Positions 55,153 through 64,000 of a DNA stretch of 64,000 nucleotides are shown one piece after another. Source of the DNA: Streptomyces luteogriseus. GTDB lineage: Bacteria; Actinomycetota; Actinomycetes; Streptomycetales; Streptomycetaceae. Both the position numbers and the translations under genes were made by a program. The stretch covers positions 124,001-188,000 of the forward strand of contig NZ_JACHMS010000001.1 in the NCBI RefSeq assembly GCF_014205055.1, in the 5' to 3' direction. Positions within the stretch are counted from its first letter, which is position 1. Each line of letters begins with the position of its first letter. The notes under the pieces are model-generated. The model searched no databases. It worked only from the letters and a program-made list of their open reading frames with translations, and was not told the origin of the DNA.

Positions 55153-56193
55153 ATGTCCGGAACCCAGAATTACATCAATCACGTTGCTCTTGTGCTGGAT
55201 GCGAGCTCGTCCATGTCACATCTGAGCGGGAAAGTCGTGGAGGTCGCCGACCAGCAGATCGCTTATCTTGCCCGGCGTTCAAGGGAGTTGGACCAGGAAA
55301 CCCGTGTCACGGTGTACGTCTTCGCCGACAAGGTGGAGTGCGTCATCTACGACAAGGACGTGCTGCGTATGCCGTCACTGAAGCAGCTCTACCGGACCGG
55401 TGGAATGACGGCGCTTCTGGCAGCCGCGCTGAAGTCGCAGCGGGAGCTTGCCCAGACAGCCCAACTGTACGGCGACCACAGCTTCCTGACGTTCGTGCTC
55501 ACCGACGGGCAGGAGAACGCGAGCCACCGCTGCCAGGACGCCCCCGCCAGGGATCCCCGCCAACTGGTGCAGGCCGTGGCCGAGATGATTCAGCGACAGC
55601 AGGACAACTGGACGCTGGCCGTCCTGGTGCCCGACCAGATGGGCAAGCGGGAGGCCATGCAGTGCGGCTTCCCCAAGGACAACATCGCCATATGGGATGC
55701 CACCAGCACGCAAGGACTGGAGGAGGCCGGACAGGTCATCCGGCAGGCCACCGAGAATTTCATGATGGGCCGCACCCAGGGCATCCGGGGATCGCGGGCG
55801 GTGTTCTCCACGGGGGCGGAAGCGGTCAACGAGGACACCATCAAGGCCGCAGGCCTCACCCCGGTCGATCCGTCGAAGTACCAGTTGATCCCCGTGGCCC
55901 GCGATGCGGGAATCAAGGAGTGGGTCGTCGAATGCGGGCACACCTATCGGACCGGTGGGGCGTTCTACGAGCTCAGCAAATCGGAGAAGGTTCAGGCGCA
56001 AAAGCAGATCGCGGTGCTGGAAAAGAAGACGGACCGCGTCTATACGGGACCCGAAGCCCGATCCCTGCTCGGTCTGCCTGACACGGAAGTCCGCGTCAAG
56101 CCGGACCACAACGACCACTTCACCATTTTCGTGCAGAGCACCAGCGTGAACCGGAAACTCGTACCGAACACGCGACTGCTGCTCATGCTCTGA
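55153..56193 (+). CDS. Von Willebrand factor A domain protein
   Basis: A 346-residue soluble protein. Residues about 8-190 are a VWA domain with a complete metal-ion-dependent adhesion site: DASSS (D16, S18, S20), T86 in RTGGMTAL and D118 in LTDGQEN. The C-terminal half (about 225-346) is of no known family; it contains CGHTYRTGGAFYELSKSEKV and ends VNRKLVPNTRLLLML. VWA proteins of this type bind partner proteins through a divalent metal. The codons use more A and T than the surrounding genes (for example AATTACATCAATCACGTTGC near the start), suggesting transfer, perhaps phage-related. It is monocistronic. Confidence 0.85.
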   Translation: MSGTQNYINHVALVLDASSSMSHLSGKVVEVADQQIAYLARRSRELDQETRVTVYVFADKVECVIYDKDVLRMPSLKQLYRTGGMTALLAAALKSQRELAQTAQLYGDHSFLTFVLTDGQENASHRCQDAPARDPRQLVQAVAEMIQRQQDNWTLAVLVPDQMGKREAMQCGFPKDNIAIWDATSTQGLEEAGQVIRQATENFMMGRTQGIRGSRAVFSTGAEAVNEDTIKAAGLTPVDPSKYQLIPVARDAGIKEWVVECGHTYRTGGAFYELSKSEKVQAQKQIAVLEKKTDRVYTGPEARSLLGLPDTEVRVKPDHNDHFTIFVQSTSVNRKLVPNTRLLLML

Positions 56194-56232
56194 CCATTCA
56201 TGACGCAGACGGGGCGCCGAAGGCCTCGCCGC

Positions 56233-56270
56233 CCCGTCGTCCCGTCGTCCCGTCGTCCCGTCGTCCCGTC
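56233..56270 (+). repeat. 8-bp tandem repeat
   Basis: CCCGTCGT in four exact tandem copies (56233-56264) plus a partial fifth, in the gap between the VWA gene and the hydrolase gene. Confidence 0.85.
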
Positions 56271-56309
56271 ACGAATCGGTTCCACGGAACCGCCGACGAG
56301 TCACATCCC

Positions 56310-57374
56310 CTACCGCACGACCGGCGAAAGGCCGAGTTCACGCTCGCCGAGCGGGATGAAGAAGCGCTCGACGTCGGCGTCGGTGACCTCGCCCAGGGTC
56401 CTCGGCGACCAGCGCGGCCTACGGTCCTTGTCGACGACCTGGGCGCGAATTCCCTCTACGAGGTCGGGTGTTCCCAGTGCGGCGCAGGACACGCGGTACT
56501 CCTGGTTCAGGACCAGTTCCAGTGTGCCGAGCTTCCGAGCGCGGCGCACAGAGGCGAGGGTGACCTTCAGGGCGGTGGGTGACTTGGCGAGGAGGGTCTC
56601 CGCGGCCTCCTTCGCGGCGGGGTCGTCGTGCGCGAGCAGCCGGCGCACGATCTCTTCGACGGTGTCGGCGGCACAGCATGCGTCGATCCAGTCGCGCCGG
56701 CCGGCCAGGACGCCGGCCGGAGGTGTCCGCACGTAGCCGGCCAGAGCCTCCCCTACGGGCAACTCGGCAAGGGCGTCGAGGAGATCCGGCAGTGAGGCCG
56801 TCGGCACGTAGTGGTCGGCGAGCCCGCACAGCAGCGCGTCGGCGGCGCCGACCTGAGCCCCCGTCAGGGCCAGGTGGGTGCCCAGCTCCCCCGGGGCCGC
56901 GGCGAGCAGGTGGGTGCCGCCCACGTCCGGCACGAAGCCGATACCGGTCTCCGGCATGGCGACCCGGGACCGCTCGGTGACGACACGGACGCTGCCGTGG
57001 GCCGAGACACCGACGCCGCCGCCCATCACGATGCCGTCCATCACGGCGACGTACGGCTTGGGACAGCGGGCGATGCGGGCGTTGAGGCGGTATTCGTCGC
57101 GCCAGAACGCGGCAGAGGCCATGCCGTCACCGTCCCGGGCGTCGTCGTGGATGGCGCGGATGTCACCACCGGCACACAGGCCCCGCTCCCCCGCGCCGGT
57201 GATGACGACGGTCTCCACGGCCGGGTCCCGCTCCCAGTCGTCCAGCGCCTCGTCGATGCGGCGGACCATGGTGTGGGTGAGCGCGTTGAGGGCCCGCGGC
57301 CGGTTGAGCGTGATGCGGGCGGCGCGCCCCTGGGTGTGGAAGAGGACGGGTTCGCGGTCTTCGGGTCGGCTCAC
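56310..57374 (-). CDS. 3-hydroxyisobutyryl-CoA hydrolase-like (crotonase fold)
   Basis: A 354-residue crotonase-fold enzyme. [20 protein letters not shown] is the conserved opening, [10 protein letters not shown] forms one oxyanion hole, and [20 protein letters not shown] is the signature that separates 3-hydroxyisobutyryl-CoA hydrolases from ordinary enoyl-CoA hydratases; the C-terminal extension ([11 protein letters not shown]) also fits. It would hydrolyse the valine-degradation intermediate to 3-hydroxyisobutyrate. The GTG at 57374 overlaps the stop of the ComB-like gene (GTGA). Confidence 0.88.
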   Translation of the reverse strand: MSRPEDREPVLFHTQGRAARITLNRPRALNALTHTMVRRIDEALDDWERDPAVETVVITGAGERGLCAGGDIRAIHDDARDGDGMASAAFWRDEYRLNARIARCPKPYVAVMDGIVMGGGVGVSAHGSVRVVTERSRVAMPETGIGFVPDVGGTHLLAAAPGELGTHLALTGAQVGAADALLCGLADHYVPTASLPDLLDALAELPVGEALAGYVRTPPAGVLAGRRDWIDACCAADTVEEIVRRLLAHDDPAAKEAAETLLAKSPTALKVTLASVRRARKLGTLELVLNQEYRVSCAALGTPDLVEGIRAQVVDKDRRPRWSPRTLGEVTDADVERFFIPLGERELGLSPVVR

Positions 57375-58093
57375 CGGAGCTCCTCCCCCAGGCTCGGCAG
57401 TGGTTCACGGGTGGGGCGGAGGACCATGAGCGCGTCCTCCAAGGCCGCCGGCATGGCGAAGGGGAACCGGTCGAGCTCGAGACAGAGTGCGACGTCATCG
57501 GGGTGGGCTCCTCGACGTACCCCCTGCGTCAGCTCGGCGGCGGCACGTGACTCTCCCGCGCGGCGGAGGAACTCGGCCGCGTCCGTCCGGGACTCGGTGG
57601 TTCTCCGTGCGATGTACTCGGCGCACGCCAGATCCTCGTCGGCCCGCCCGCCCTCGCCCGTGACCACGAACGTGACACTGCCGTCCGCGCGTGCCCGCAG
57701 CAGCCGAGCCGTCGCCTCCGCCACCACGAAGCCGGCGCACAGCACGAGCGACGCCCCCTTGACCGCCAGGGCGCCGACCGTCCCTGCCGTGGTCTTCTGC
57801 ACGACGGTCCGTCCGGTGAGGTCGAGCGACCGCAGCATGCCCGGCGAGTTGACCGTGTCGAAACCGGACGCGGGCGGACCGTCCTTGAGTGCCACCCAGT
57901 CAGGGTGGCGAGCCTTGAGGGCGAGGGCTTCGTCCAGCGACTCGGCGAGAACGATCTTTTCCGCGCCCTGGCCGAAGGCCCAGGCAGCCACCGTGAAAGC
58001 ACGCATGACGTCGATCACGACCGCCACGGAAGGGGTCTCGGTCAGCTCGGTGATGCCGAGGAAGCGAGCGTCCATCCAGCCATGATCGCGCAT
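57371..58093 (-). CDS. ComB-family (2-phosphosulfolactate phosphatase-like) protein
   Basis: A 240-residue protein of the ComB family: [20 protein letters not shown] at the N-terminus, [37 protein letters not shown] and [15 protein letters not shown]. ComB hydrolyses 2-phosphosulfolactate in coenzyme M synthesis; bacteria without coenzyme M also carry homologues of unknown role. It is the first gene of a two-gene operon coupled by a four-base overlap to the crotonase gene. ATG at 58093 or 58075. Confidence 0.87.
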   Translation of the reverse strand: MRDHGWMDARFLGITELTETPSVAVVIDVMRAFTVAAWAFGQGAEKIVLAESLDEALALKARHPDWVALKDGPPASGFDTVNSPGMLRSLDLTGRTVVQKTTAGTVGALAVKGASLVLCAGFVVAEATARLLRARADGSVTFVVTGEGGRADEDLACAEYIARRTTESRTDAAEFLRRAGESRAAAELTQGVRRGAHPDDVALCLELDRFPFAMPAALEDALMVLRPTREPLPSLGEELR

Positions 58094-58279
58094 GCGCCGG
58101 ACGACGCACCCAGGCAGTGATGCGCATCACCTCGGCCGTCGTCGGTGGTCCTTTGCGTCATCGCCGGTGATCCTTCGTGGTGGGCCGGGCGCCGTTCGGC
58201 GGGCGGCGCGTGTGCGCTACATTTTGCCTCTCTTTGACCGCGATCACTCATGATCTCTACGCTTCGGAGTTGGCAATCC

Positions 58280-58702
58280 ATGAGCGACATCGTCAACGGA
58301 CTCGGGCGGGCCACTGCATACGGCGGTCTGGGCCTGGTTCTGTTGGTCCTCGGCATCGTCCTGGTCGATGTGCTGACGCCCGGAAAGCTCGGTCGGCAGA
58401 TCTGGGAACAGCGCAATCGCAATGCCGCCACGGTCCTCAGCTCCGCGCTGCTCGGCATCGGCGGCATCGTGTTCACGTCCATATGGACGACGTACGAGGA
58501 CTTCGGCAAGGGGCTGGTCTCGACAGCGGCGTTCGGGCTGCTGGGCCTGGTGATGATGGCGGTGGCGTTCCTGGTGGTGGACCTGGTCACGCCCGGGCGT
58601 CTGGGTGCGACGCTGGTCGAGGAGGAGCCTCATCCTGCGGTCTGGGTGACGGCCTCCTGCAACCTCGCGGTGTCCGCCATCATTTCGGCGTCCATCGCCT
58701 GA
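58280..58702 (+). CDS. DUF350 membrane protein
   Basis: A 140-residue protein with four helices in two similar halves: GGLGLVLLVLGIVLVDVLTP with GKLG, and FGLLGLVMMAVAFLVVDLVTP with GRLG. The repeated D-x-L/V-TPG pattern is the DUF350 (YjfL-like) signature. Function is unknown; in other bacteria it neighbours envelope-stress genes. The ATG at 58280 is preferred to the ATG at 58250, which adds non-conserved residues. Confidence 0.85.
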   Translation: MSDIVNGLGRATAYGGLGLVLLVLGIVLVDVLTPGKLGRQIWEQRNRNAATVLSSALLGIGGIVFTSIWTTYEDFGKGLVSTAAFGLLGLVMMAVAFLVVDLVTPGRLGATLVEEEPHPAVWVTASCNLAVSAIISASIA

Positions 58703-58841
58703 CCGGCCGACAGGCCCTGCGCGCCCTTCCGGCCTCGGCGCTGTCGGCACCGTCGTAGAAGCAACTCTCGCCACCCAGTGAACGCACAGCCACCGTCCTT
58801 CCTCTTGCATGGCGGAGCCCCCCAACTGAGAGGAACGTGCT

Positions 58842-60824
58842 GTGCGTTCACGTAGACGTATGCGCTCGCGTCTGTACCCGGCCGGGTCGGTGGTCCTGGC
58901 CATGGCCGCCGCAGGATCGGTGCTGGCCGGGCCGGCCGGCTCCGCCTTCGCCGCCGAGGCCGGCGGGCGCGCGGATCTGCGGGCGGATGTCAACCGCGAC
59001 GGACGGGTCGATGTCACCGGTGGCAGCGACAGCGACGGCGAGGACGGCTGGTCCGTCGAGCGCGGGGCCGTGTATCTGCCCAACCTCGATGACGACACCA
59101 AGCGGTGTCCGGCGGCCGGACCCGGTGGCGCACCGCTGTCCGACGCCAAGCTGGCCGCTTGCAACGACGGCTCGGACACGAAGGTCAACGGCACCGAGGA
59201 CGCCGCCGATCTCGCCCGGATCCGTTCCGTTCCGCTGCCGGACCTCCCCGCGGACGCCACGGGCAGCCTGAAGATCGCCACGGGTGGCACGCACGCACAC
59301 CTCTTCCTCAAGCGGGCCGGGAAGTGGATCCTCGTGACGCCCGCGACCAGGCTGACGGCCGCCGAGCTGCGCTCGGGTGCGGAGTTCGGCGTCGAGGCCA
59401 CCGATGTCGTCCGCGACGCCGCGAAATGGGATGGTCGTGCTGTGGTCCGGCTGACGGTGACGGCCGGGCAGAAGTCCACCTCAGACGCGGTGACCCTGCG
59501 CGTGGCCCCGTTGCTGACTTAGCATCACCTTCAGAACACGCAGCAGGTGATGGTGTCCAAGGTCCAGGGTGAGGGCCCGGACAGCCGCCTTCAGCGGGAG
59601 TTCGTCACCGCCCTCGAGAAGGAGGTCAAGAAGGCCGGGATCACCACACCGCTGGTCACCTTCGAGAAGTATGCCGACCGCTGGGCCCAGGACTTCGTCG
59701 AGCCGGCCTACGTCAGCATGACCGGGGCGGGCGGTCAGCGGCACGTGATGCGCGTGATGCTGCGTTCCGCACAGCCCGACCGGGACGCGGGCCGGGAGCT
59801 GTTCGAGAGGGTGCGCGGCCGGGACGTAGGCGTCGTGCAGGTGACCGACCCGGCGGAGCCCGACGACTGGTCGCTCAACTCCATGGGAAACCTGGAGACC
59901 ATCCCGCCCTACGCGCACGGCGGTCGTTCCTTCCCGGCCGGGCGGATCATCATGGGCGAGCGCAGGGACAGCGGGGCGCGTCCGTCGAAGGTGATGCGGA
60001 CCCTGCTCACATCCCAGGGCTTGCAGGACCCGCTGCTGCTCGACACCTCCTGGCTGAGCGTGGGGCACGTCGACGAGTTCGTGCAGTTCCTGCCCGCCGA
60101 CACCCCGCGCGGCTGGCGCATCGGGGTCGCCGACCCCCAGGCGGGGCTGCGGCTGCTGCGCGACACCAAGCGCGACGGCCACGGCTCCACGAAGATGTTC
60201 TCCGTCCCGGGCCGCAGTGACACTCCGGCGCCCAAGGAGACCATCGACAAGGCACTCGCCTCCCGCCACCTGGTGGCCGACAACGAGATGGCCGCCCGGC
60301 GTATCGCGGCCAACCTGGAGATCCTCAAGCGGGAGACCGGGATCACCGACGAGGAGGTCGTGCGGGTGCCGGCGCTGTACACCCGGGGCTCGGAGGCTCT
60401 GAGCGCCGAGGGGCAGGAGGTTCCCGTGCCCCGTCTGACGCGCATGGGCGCCGGCTCCGACCTCGTGAACGGCCTCGGGGACCACGGCCAGCAGAAGTGG
60501 CTCGCCGGGAAGCCCGCCCCGCGGGCGGCGGCCGCGGCGACGGTGACGACCGGCGCATACGTTCCCGGTGCGGTGAACGGCCTGCTCCTGGGGCGCGACC
60601 GCTACCTCGCGCCACGCCAGTGGGGGCCCGTCGTCAACGGCAAGGACATCTTCACGGAAGCCGTCACCGCCGTCTACCAGCGGGTCGGTCTGAAGGTGTC
60701 GTACATCGACGACTGGTACACGTACCACCTCGGTATGGGTGAAGTGCCTTGCGGCACCAACACCCTGCGCGACGCGACGGCCGCGTGGTGGCAACGCCCG
60801 GTGGCGAACCGCAACGAGTCGTAG
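58842..60824 (+). pseudogene. Secreted peptidylarginine deiminase, interrupted by an amber codon
   Basis: One continuous frame of 661 codons is interrupted only by TAG at 59520-59522 (codon 227). Upstream: signal peptide (RLYPAGSVVLAMAAAGS), a Ca-binding-like segment (DVNRDGRVDV, DSDGEDGW) and the PAD middle domain ending RVAPLLT. Downstream, in the same frame: HHLQNTQQVMVSKVQGEG and the catalytic domain with D284 (WAQDFVEP), H409 and D411 (SVGHVDEF) and C637 (EVPCGTN). The family reads through LTHHHLQ here without a stop. So it is an otherwise intact enzyme, converting peptidyl-arginine to citrulline, broken by one codon; readthrough from TAG or a start at 59547 would omit the signal. GTG at 58842 follows AGAGGA. 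Confidence 0.88.
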
Positions 60825-61065
60825 ACAGTCCTTCAGCCGACGGGAGAGGTTGCCGGCTGCGCGGGGGCGGGGGCCGTTGTACCGCTGGTCGGCGACGGGC
60901 TCCGCCCACCGGGCTCGTCCGACCCCGGCCGTCCACGCAGCCGCGCCCGGCTCACCGTCCGAACAGGCCTTGCACCCACTCGCCTCCTTGGCCGCCCGCG
61001 AGGGGGCGGGAAGGACTGACTCCTGGCTCGCCGACTGCCACCGGCTCCCCTGCCGCTACGAAGGA

Positions 61066-61506
61066 TCAGCGCATCTCTTCCTCGTCTTCGGCCTGGTCCG
61101 AGCCTCCGACACTGCTGGTCCAGACCCGCAGGGGCGTGACCTCCGGCTCGCCGTCGGCCAGGAACGCCTCGACGACCGGAGCGAGGTCGTCGCAGGCCAC
61201 GTAGGCGCTGGTGAACGGCAATGCGTCAGGAGGCACGGAGCCGGTCGAGCACCGCAGCTGTCCGGCCTGCTCGTCATGCCACACATAGAACGTCGCAGCG
61301 CCGCAAAAGCCCAGCTCGCGGATGCGTTTCCGGATGGCGGCAGCCGTCCTCTCGAAGGCGGCGACCACCGCGACGGTGGACAAGGACTTCCTGTCCTCGT
61401 CCGCCGCACCGAGCCACCAGGTGTTGGTCTCACATTCCACCCGCCGGTCTTCGGGCTCCAGCGTCAATGTCTCGTCCGCCACCTCGGCGATCCACGTCAA
61501 CAGCAC
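61066..61506 (-). CDS. Hypothetical acidic protein
   Basis: A 146-residue protein with an acidic C-terminus: [57 protein letters not shown] and a tail [10 protein letters not shown]. No family recognised. GTG at 61506 follows GGAGAGG. Confidence 0.6.
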   Translation of the reverse strand: MLLTWIAEVADETLTLEPEDRRVECETNTWWLGAADEDRKSLSTVAVVAAFERTAAAIRKRIRELGFCGAATFYVWHDEQAGQLRCSTGSVPPDALPFTSAYVACDDLAPVVEAFLADGEPEVTPLRVWTSSVGGSDQAEDEEEMR

Positions 61507-61689
61507 CAGAGCATCCTCTCCTACGAGGAAAGGCGATGCTCGAGGGGAACAAGCGGCTCGTCGGTCCGTACCATCTCTACACCGAGGCATCTTGCGGCAC
61601 ATGCGGCGTCCCACCGGGCCGCCGGGAACTGGCCCTCAAGACGGGTGTCACCCGCAGGACGCCTCCAACGCCGAGGAAAGGCAAGCACC

Positions 61690-62508
61690 ATGCCCGAGAC
61701 GACAACTCCCGCCACCGAACTGGCATCCCAGTACATCGCCCAGGTGACCGGCGACCTCGACGCCAACGTCAAGGAACAGGAACGTGTCAGTGCGGAGATC
61801 GCGTCGCTGCAGGAGCAGCTCGCCGCTCTGCAGCGCGACCACGGCGTGCTGGTGAGCATGCACCAGGCACTCGGCATCACCAACACTCCAGCCGAGTCCT
61901 CCTCCGAATCCGCGAACGCGGTGGTGCCCTCTCCGCGGCGGAAGAAGGACGGCGCCGCAGACGGCGGGAAGCAGAAGGCCCGCAAGGCCGCCACCGCCAC
62001 GCCGACGAAGCGGACAGCCAGGAAGTCGGCGGCCAAGACGGCAAGCACCGCCAAGACGGCAAGCGCCGCCAAGTCGGCCGGCGCCACAAAGTCGGCAGGC
62101 AGCACCAAGTCAGCGGGCACGACCGAGACGACGGACGGCGTCGAGTCAGCAGGCACGACCAAGACGGCAGGCACCACCAAGGCAGCAGGCAGCCCCAAGA
62201 CAGCAAGCAGCTCCAAGACGGCAGGCCGCTCCAAGTCCACAGAGCCCACCCTCGTCGAGCTCATCCGCCGTCACCTCGCCGCGCAGAAGGAGCCGCGCTC
62301 CGCCGCGGAGATCTCCACGGCGCTCGACCAGGCCCACCCCCACCGCGACATCGCCGCCAAGGTCGTGCGCGTCACGCTCGAGGGGCTCGTGGCCAAGAGT
62401 CAGGCCGAGCGCTCGAAGCAGGGCAGGTCCGTCTTCTACACCGCCCCTGCCACACAGTCGGCGGCCGCGCCGGAAGCCGCAGCACAGACCGAGGACTCCG
62501 ACAGCTGA
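61690..62508 (+). CDS. Histone-H1-like DNA-binding protein with coiled coil and winged helix
   Basis: A 272-residue protein in three parts. Residues about 15-60 form a coiled coil (LDANVKEQERVSAEIASLQE). Residues about 80-190 are a low-complexity Lys/Ala/Ser/Thr tract with KTAS, KSAG and KTAG repeats, like eukaryotic H1 tails and bacterial HU-like extensions. Residues about 192-255 look like a winged helix (LVELIRRHLAAQKEPRSAAE, then VVRVTLEGLVAKSQAERSKQ). It is probably a nucleoid or regulatory DNA-binding protein (inference). ATG follows GAGGAAAGG. The repeat tract is prone to length change. Confidence 0.8.
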   Translation: MPETTTPATELASQYIAQVTGDLDANVKEQERVSAEIASLQEQLAALQRDHGVLVSMHQALGITNTPAESSSESANAVVPSPRRKKDGAADGGKQKARKAATATPTKRTARKSAAKTASTAKTASAAKSAGATKSAGSTKSAGTTETTDGVESAGTTKTAGTTKAAGSPKTASSSKTAGRSKSTEPTLVELIRRHLAAQKEPRSAAEISTALDQAHPHRDIAAKVVRVTLEGLVAKSQAERSKQGRSVFYTAPATQSAAAPEAAAQTEDSDS

Positions 62509-62539
62509 CGACGCAGGGGCATGCCCGAACCCCCGCCGG

Positions 62540-62700
62540 CTACGGCGTGCCGGGAAGCCGGACCGTGACGACGAGACCGCCGGCGGGGCGGGCGACGAGG
62601 TCGAGGTCCCGTCATGGGCTCTGACGACGCTGTGCACGATGGCCAGGCCGAGCCCGACGCTGGTGTGCTCGTCGGTGCGTACGCGCTCCGTTCACCAAGG
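62540..62700 (-). pseudogene. Sensor histidine kinase C-terminal remnant
   Basis: The minus strand reads ERVRTDEHTSVGLGLAIVHS followed by VVRAHDGT, the G2 box of a histidine kinase ATPase domain, then, one frame over, LDLVARPAGGLVVTVRLPGT and a stop at 62542-62540. A single-base deletion near 62605 separates them. Nothing recognisable remains further upstream. Confidence 0.7.
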
Positions 62701-62781
62701 CGAGGAGCCCGACGCCGCGCTATCCCACGGCGAGGCAGGAGATGACCGACCTGCTTCGATCGCGGGCCGCGCCCGGCTGAC

Positions 62782-63225
62782 GTGGGGTCCGTGATCGTAT
62801 GGCTCAACGGCACCCATGGCGCAGGCAAGACGACGACCAGCACACTCGTGCAACAACTCATCTCGGATTCAAGGGTGTTCGACGCCGAAAAGGTCGGCGA
62901 GACTCTCATGGACAGCAAGCCGGGGCTGCCTTCGGCGAACAACTTCCAGTACTGGCCGCCCTGGCGGGCCACTCGTGGTCGAGACGGCCCGCCAGTCCTC
63001 GACCACACCGGCGGCACTCTGGTGGTGTCCATGACCGTCCTGGTCGAGCAGTTGGCGCGAGATCAGCGCGGGCCTCGCCGAACATGCCATCGAGGTACGG
63101 CACTTCGTCCTCCACGCCGACCAGGTCACCCTCCGGCGGCGCATCGAGGAGGACACCGTTCTCGGCCCCTCCTCGTTCCGTCTCCCATATCTCGAGCCCT
63201 ACGCCGAAGCGGCCCACACAATCAG
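62782..63225 (+). pseudogene. TmrB-like P-loop NTPase remnant
   Basis: GSVIVWLNGTHGAGKTTTST begins a P-loop NTPase of the TmrB/AAA_33 type (P-loop GTHGAGKTT), continuing through FDAEKVGETLMDSKPGL and FQYWPPWR. After that the family sequence jumps between frames: PLVVETARQ (near 62970), VLDHTGGTLVVSMTVLVEQ (about 62996-63050), then EISAGLAEHAIEVRHFVLHA and LRRRIEEDTVLGPSSFRLPY (about 63060-63200). At least three frame changes and a missing C-terminus make it non-functional. TmrB confers tunicamycin resistance in Bacillus; the role here was unknown. Confidence 0.75.
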
Positions 63226-63683
63226 AAGTCGCGGCCGGGTCCGTCGGCCAGAGGGATGCGGGCGGTGATGCGTTTGCCCACCGTCGCCCGCTGCACCGCG
63301 AATTCCTCGGCAACGGCCTTCACGATCTCCAAACCGTGCTGCCCGATCCGGTTGGGGTCGGCGGCGCGGGCGGCAGGCATGGTGGGGTCGCTGTCCCACA
63401 CCGTGACGTCCACGGCGCGGGCGGTGATCCGCAGTTCCAGCATGACGGGACCCGGAGCATATTTGCGGGTGTTGGTGACGAGCTCGCTGACCACCAGCGC
63501 GGTGAGGTCCTTGGCCCGGGCAGAGACGGACAGGTGTTGCTCTGCACTCGCCCGGTCGAGGAAGGCGGCGGCGTGACGGCGGGCGTCCGCGATACAGCTG
63601 TCGTCTTCGTCCAAGGCGTACCCGACGCGCATGAGATGCTCGTCCGGCGTGGTACAGCCGTCACCGTCGGCCTCAGGTTTCAC
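63222..63683 (-). CDS. RsbW-like serine-kinase/anti-sigma ATPase
   Basis: A 153-residue GHKL ATPase of the RsbW/SpoIIAB-like group common in streptomycetes. The N box is LVVSELVTNTRKYAPG, the G1 region is VTVWDSDP and the G2 region is IGQHGLEIVKAVAEEFAV. Such proteins bind sigma factors or phosphorylate STAS anti-anti-sigma partners. The GTG at 63683 has GAGGG eight bases upstream; an earlier GTG is possible. It is divergent from a STAS gene at the window end, the expected partner. Confidence 0.85.
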   Translation of the reverse strand: MKPEADGDGCTTPDEHLMRVGYALDEDDSCIADARRHAAAFLDRASAEQHLSVSARAKDLTALVVSELVTNTRKYAPGPVMLELRITARAVDVTVWDSDPTMPAARAADPNRIGQHGLEIVKAVAEEFAVQRATVGKRITARIPLADGPGRDF

Positions 63684-63852
63684 TGGCCTCGCCCTCACTC
63701 CCCGTTCATGCGCGCCGGTACCCGTTTCGCTGCCCTGCATGCCCAAAGGGTGCTGTTCGGCACAGCCGCGCGGGTGCATCCGGCCGGTGCGGTGGGGCAC
63801 AATCGACTGCGCACATTCCGACCGGGCAAGCCTAGGCACAATCGAGGAGACG

Positions 63853-64000
63853 GTGTCCCAGCTCGAGCAAGCGGACCGGCCGGGCCGGCTCCACGCCGAA
63901 CACCACATCACCGGAGGCGTCCGTGTCGTGACGCTGCGGGGCGAGATCGACCACGACGTCCGGGACGTGCTCAGTGACGCCCTGCTGGTCGAGGACGGGG
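63853..64000 (+). CDS. STAS-domain anti-sigma factor antagonist, 5' part
   Basis: The window ends within this gene. The 49 codons seen include VRVVTLRGEIDHDVRDVLSD, the first strand and helix of a STAS domain (RsbV/SpoIIAA-like). GTG at 63853 follows GAGGAGACG. Divergent from the RsbW-like kinase with 169 bases between, so they probably form a partner-switching pair. Confidence 0.8.
   Translation, partial: MSQLEQADRPGRLHAEHHITGGVRVVTLRGEIDHDVRDVLSDALLVEDG

Noticed and set aside
56200..56300. CRISPR-like repeats
   Set aside because: The 8-bp units are directly adjacent with no spacers, so this is a simple tandem repeat.

Overview
The window is GC-rich throughout, uses GTG and TTG starts freely, has third codon positions that are almost all G or C, and carries families typical of streptomycetes (DUF4246, DUF5302, streptogrisin-type protease, NB-ARC/TPR proteins, RsbW-like kinases and STAS partners, Tat-exported lipoproteins). 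Three genes contain the rare leucine codon TTA. I read it as a Streptomyces or close actinomycete chromosome segment. It is rich in broken genes (at least nine fragments or frameshifted genes), which fits an accessory chromosome arm rather than the core. No tRNA, rRNA, CRISPR array or intact insertion sequence was recognised.

Layout. 0-2.6 kb: arsenic resistance (fragment of one ArsR gene, Acr3 arsenite exporter with its own ArsR, divergent ArsC arsenate reductase, decayed thioredoxin reductase). 2.6-6.6 kb: a minus-strand TetR, quinone oxidoreductase, alpha/beta hydrolase and dead MFS pump group. 6.8-9.4 kb: a lipoprotein and a DUF4246 putative oxygenase. 9.6-26.6 kb: an oxidase and peroxide district: a catalase-like domain fused to a LodA-type quinoprotein oxidase with its LodB flavoprotein, a large KatE catalase with a sigma-B-like promoter, a polyamine-type binding lipoprotein, a second YidD, a Tat-exported flavin amine-oxidase-like enzyme, a molybdopterin FdhF/YdeP oxidoreductase and a secreted lysyl oxidase. 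26.6-36.9 kb: lipoprotein, membrane protein, DUF5302, a LysR-PrpF-MatC acid-utilisation module, a NlpC/P60 protein without its catalytic cysteine, a hydrolase and a GH16-type glucanase. 37-45 kb: DUF393, a MerR regulator with a textbook 19-bp-spacer promoter driving a two-domain alpha/beta hydrolase, a fatty acid desaturase, aldehyde dehydrogenase, GAPDH and a GlxA-type AraC regulator. 45.7-50 kb: cold-shock protein, broken DsbA-like gene, DUF6328 and small unknowns.

49.4-52.7 kb holds the most interesting system: a 937-residue NB-ARC/TPR STAND ATPase whose N-terminus carries one copy of a short motif (ATAS, then IV/x/Q/V/x/G), overlapped by an upstream gene for a two-helix membrane protein that carries two copies of the same motif at its C-terminus. 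This is the architecture of bacterial NLR-like amyloid-signalling modules, with sensor and membrane effector encoded apart. 53-64 kb: secreted serine protease, headless Lrp, a VWA protein, ComB with 3-hydroxyisobutyryl-CoA hydrolase, DUF350, a peptidylarginine deiminase gene split by one in-frame amber codon, a histone-H1-like winged-helix protein, two gene remnants, and a divergent RsbW-like kinase and STAS pair cut by the window end.

Themes. Several enzymes make or destroy hydrogen peroxide or ammonia-releasing oxidation products (LodA fusion, lysyl oxidase, amine-oxidase-like enzyme, two catalase folds). Regulation visible in sequence includes ArsR repeats, a LysR palindrome, a MerR promoter, a sigma-B-like promoter and a LacI-like palindrome. 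All family assignments come from motifs read by eye; no database search was run.
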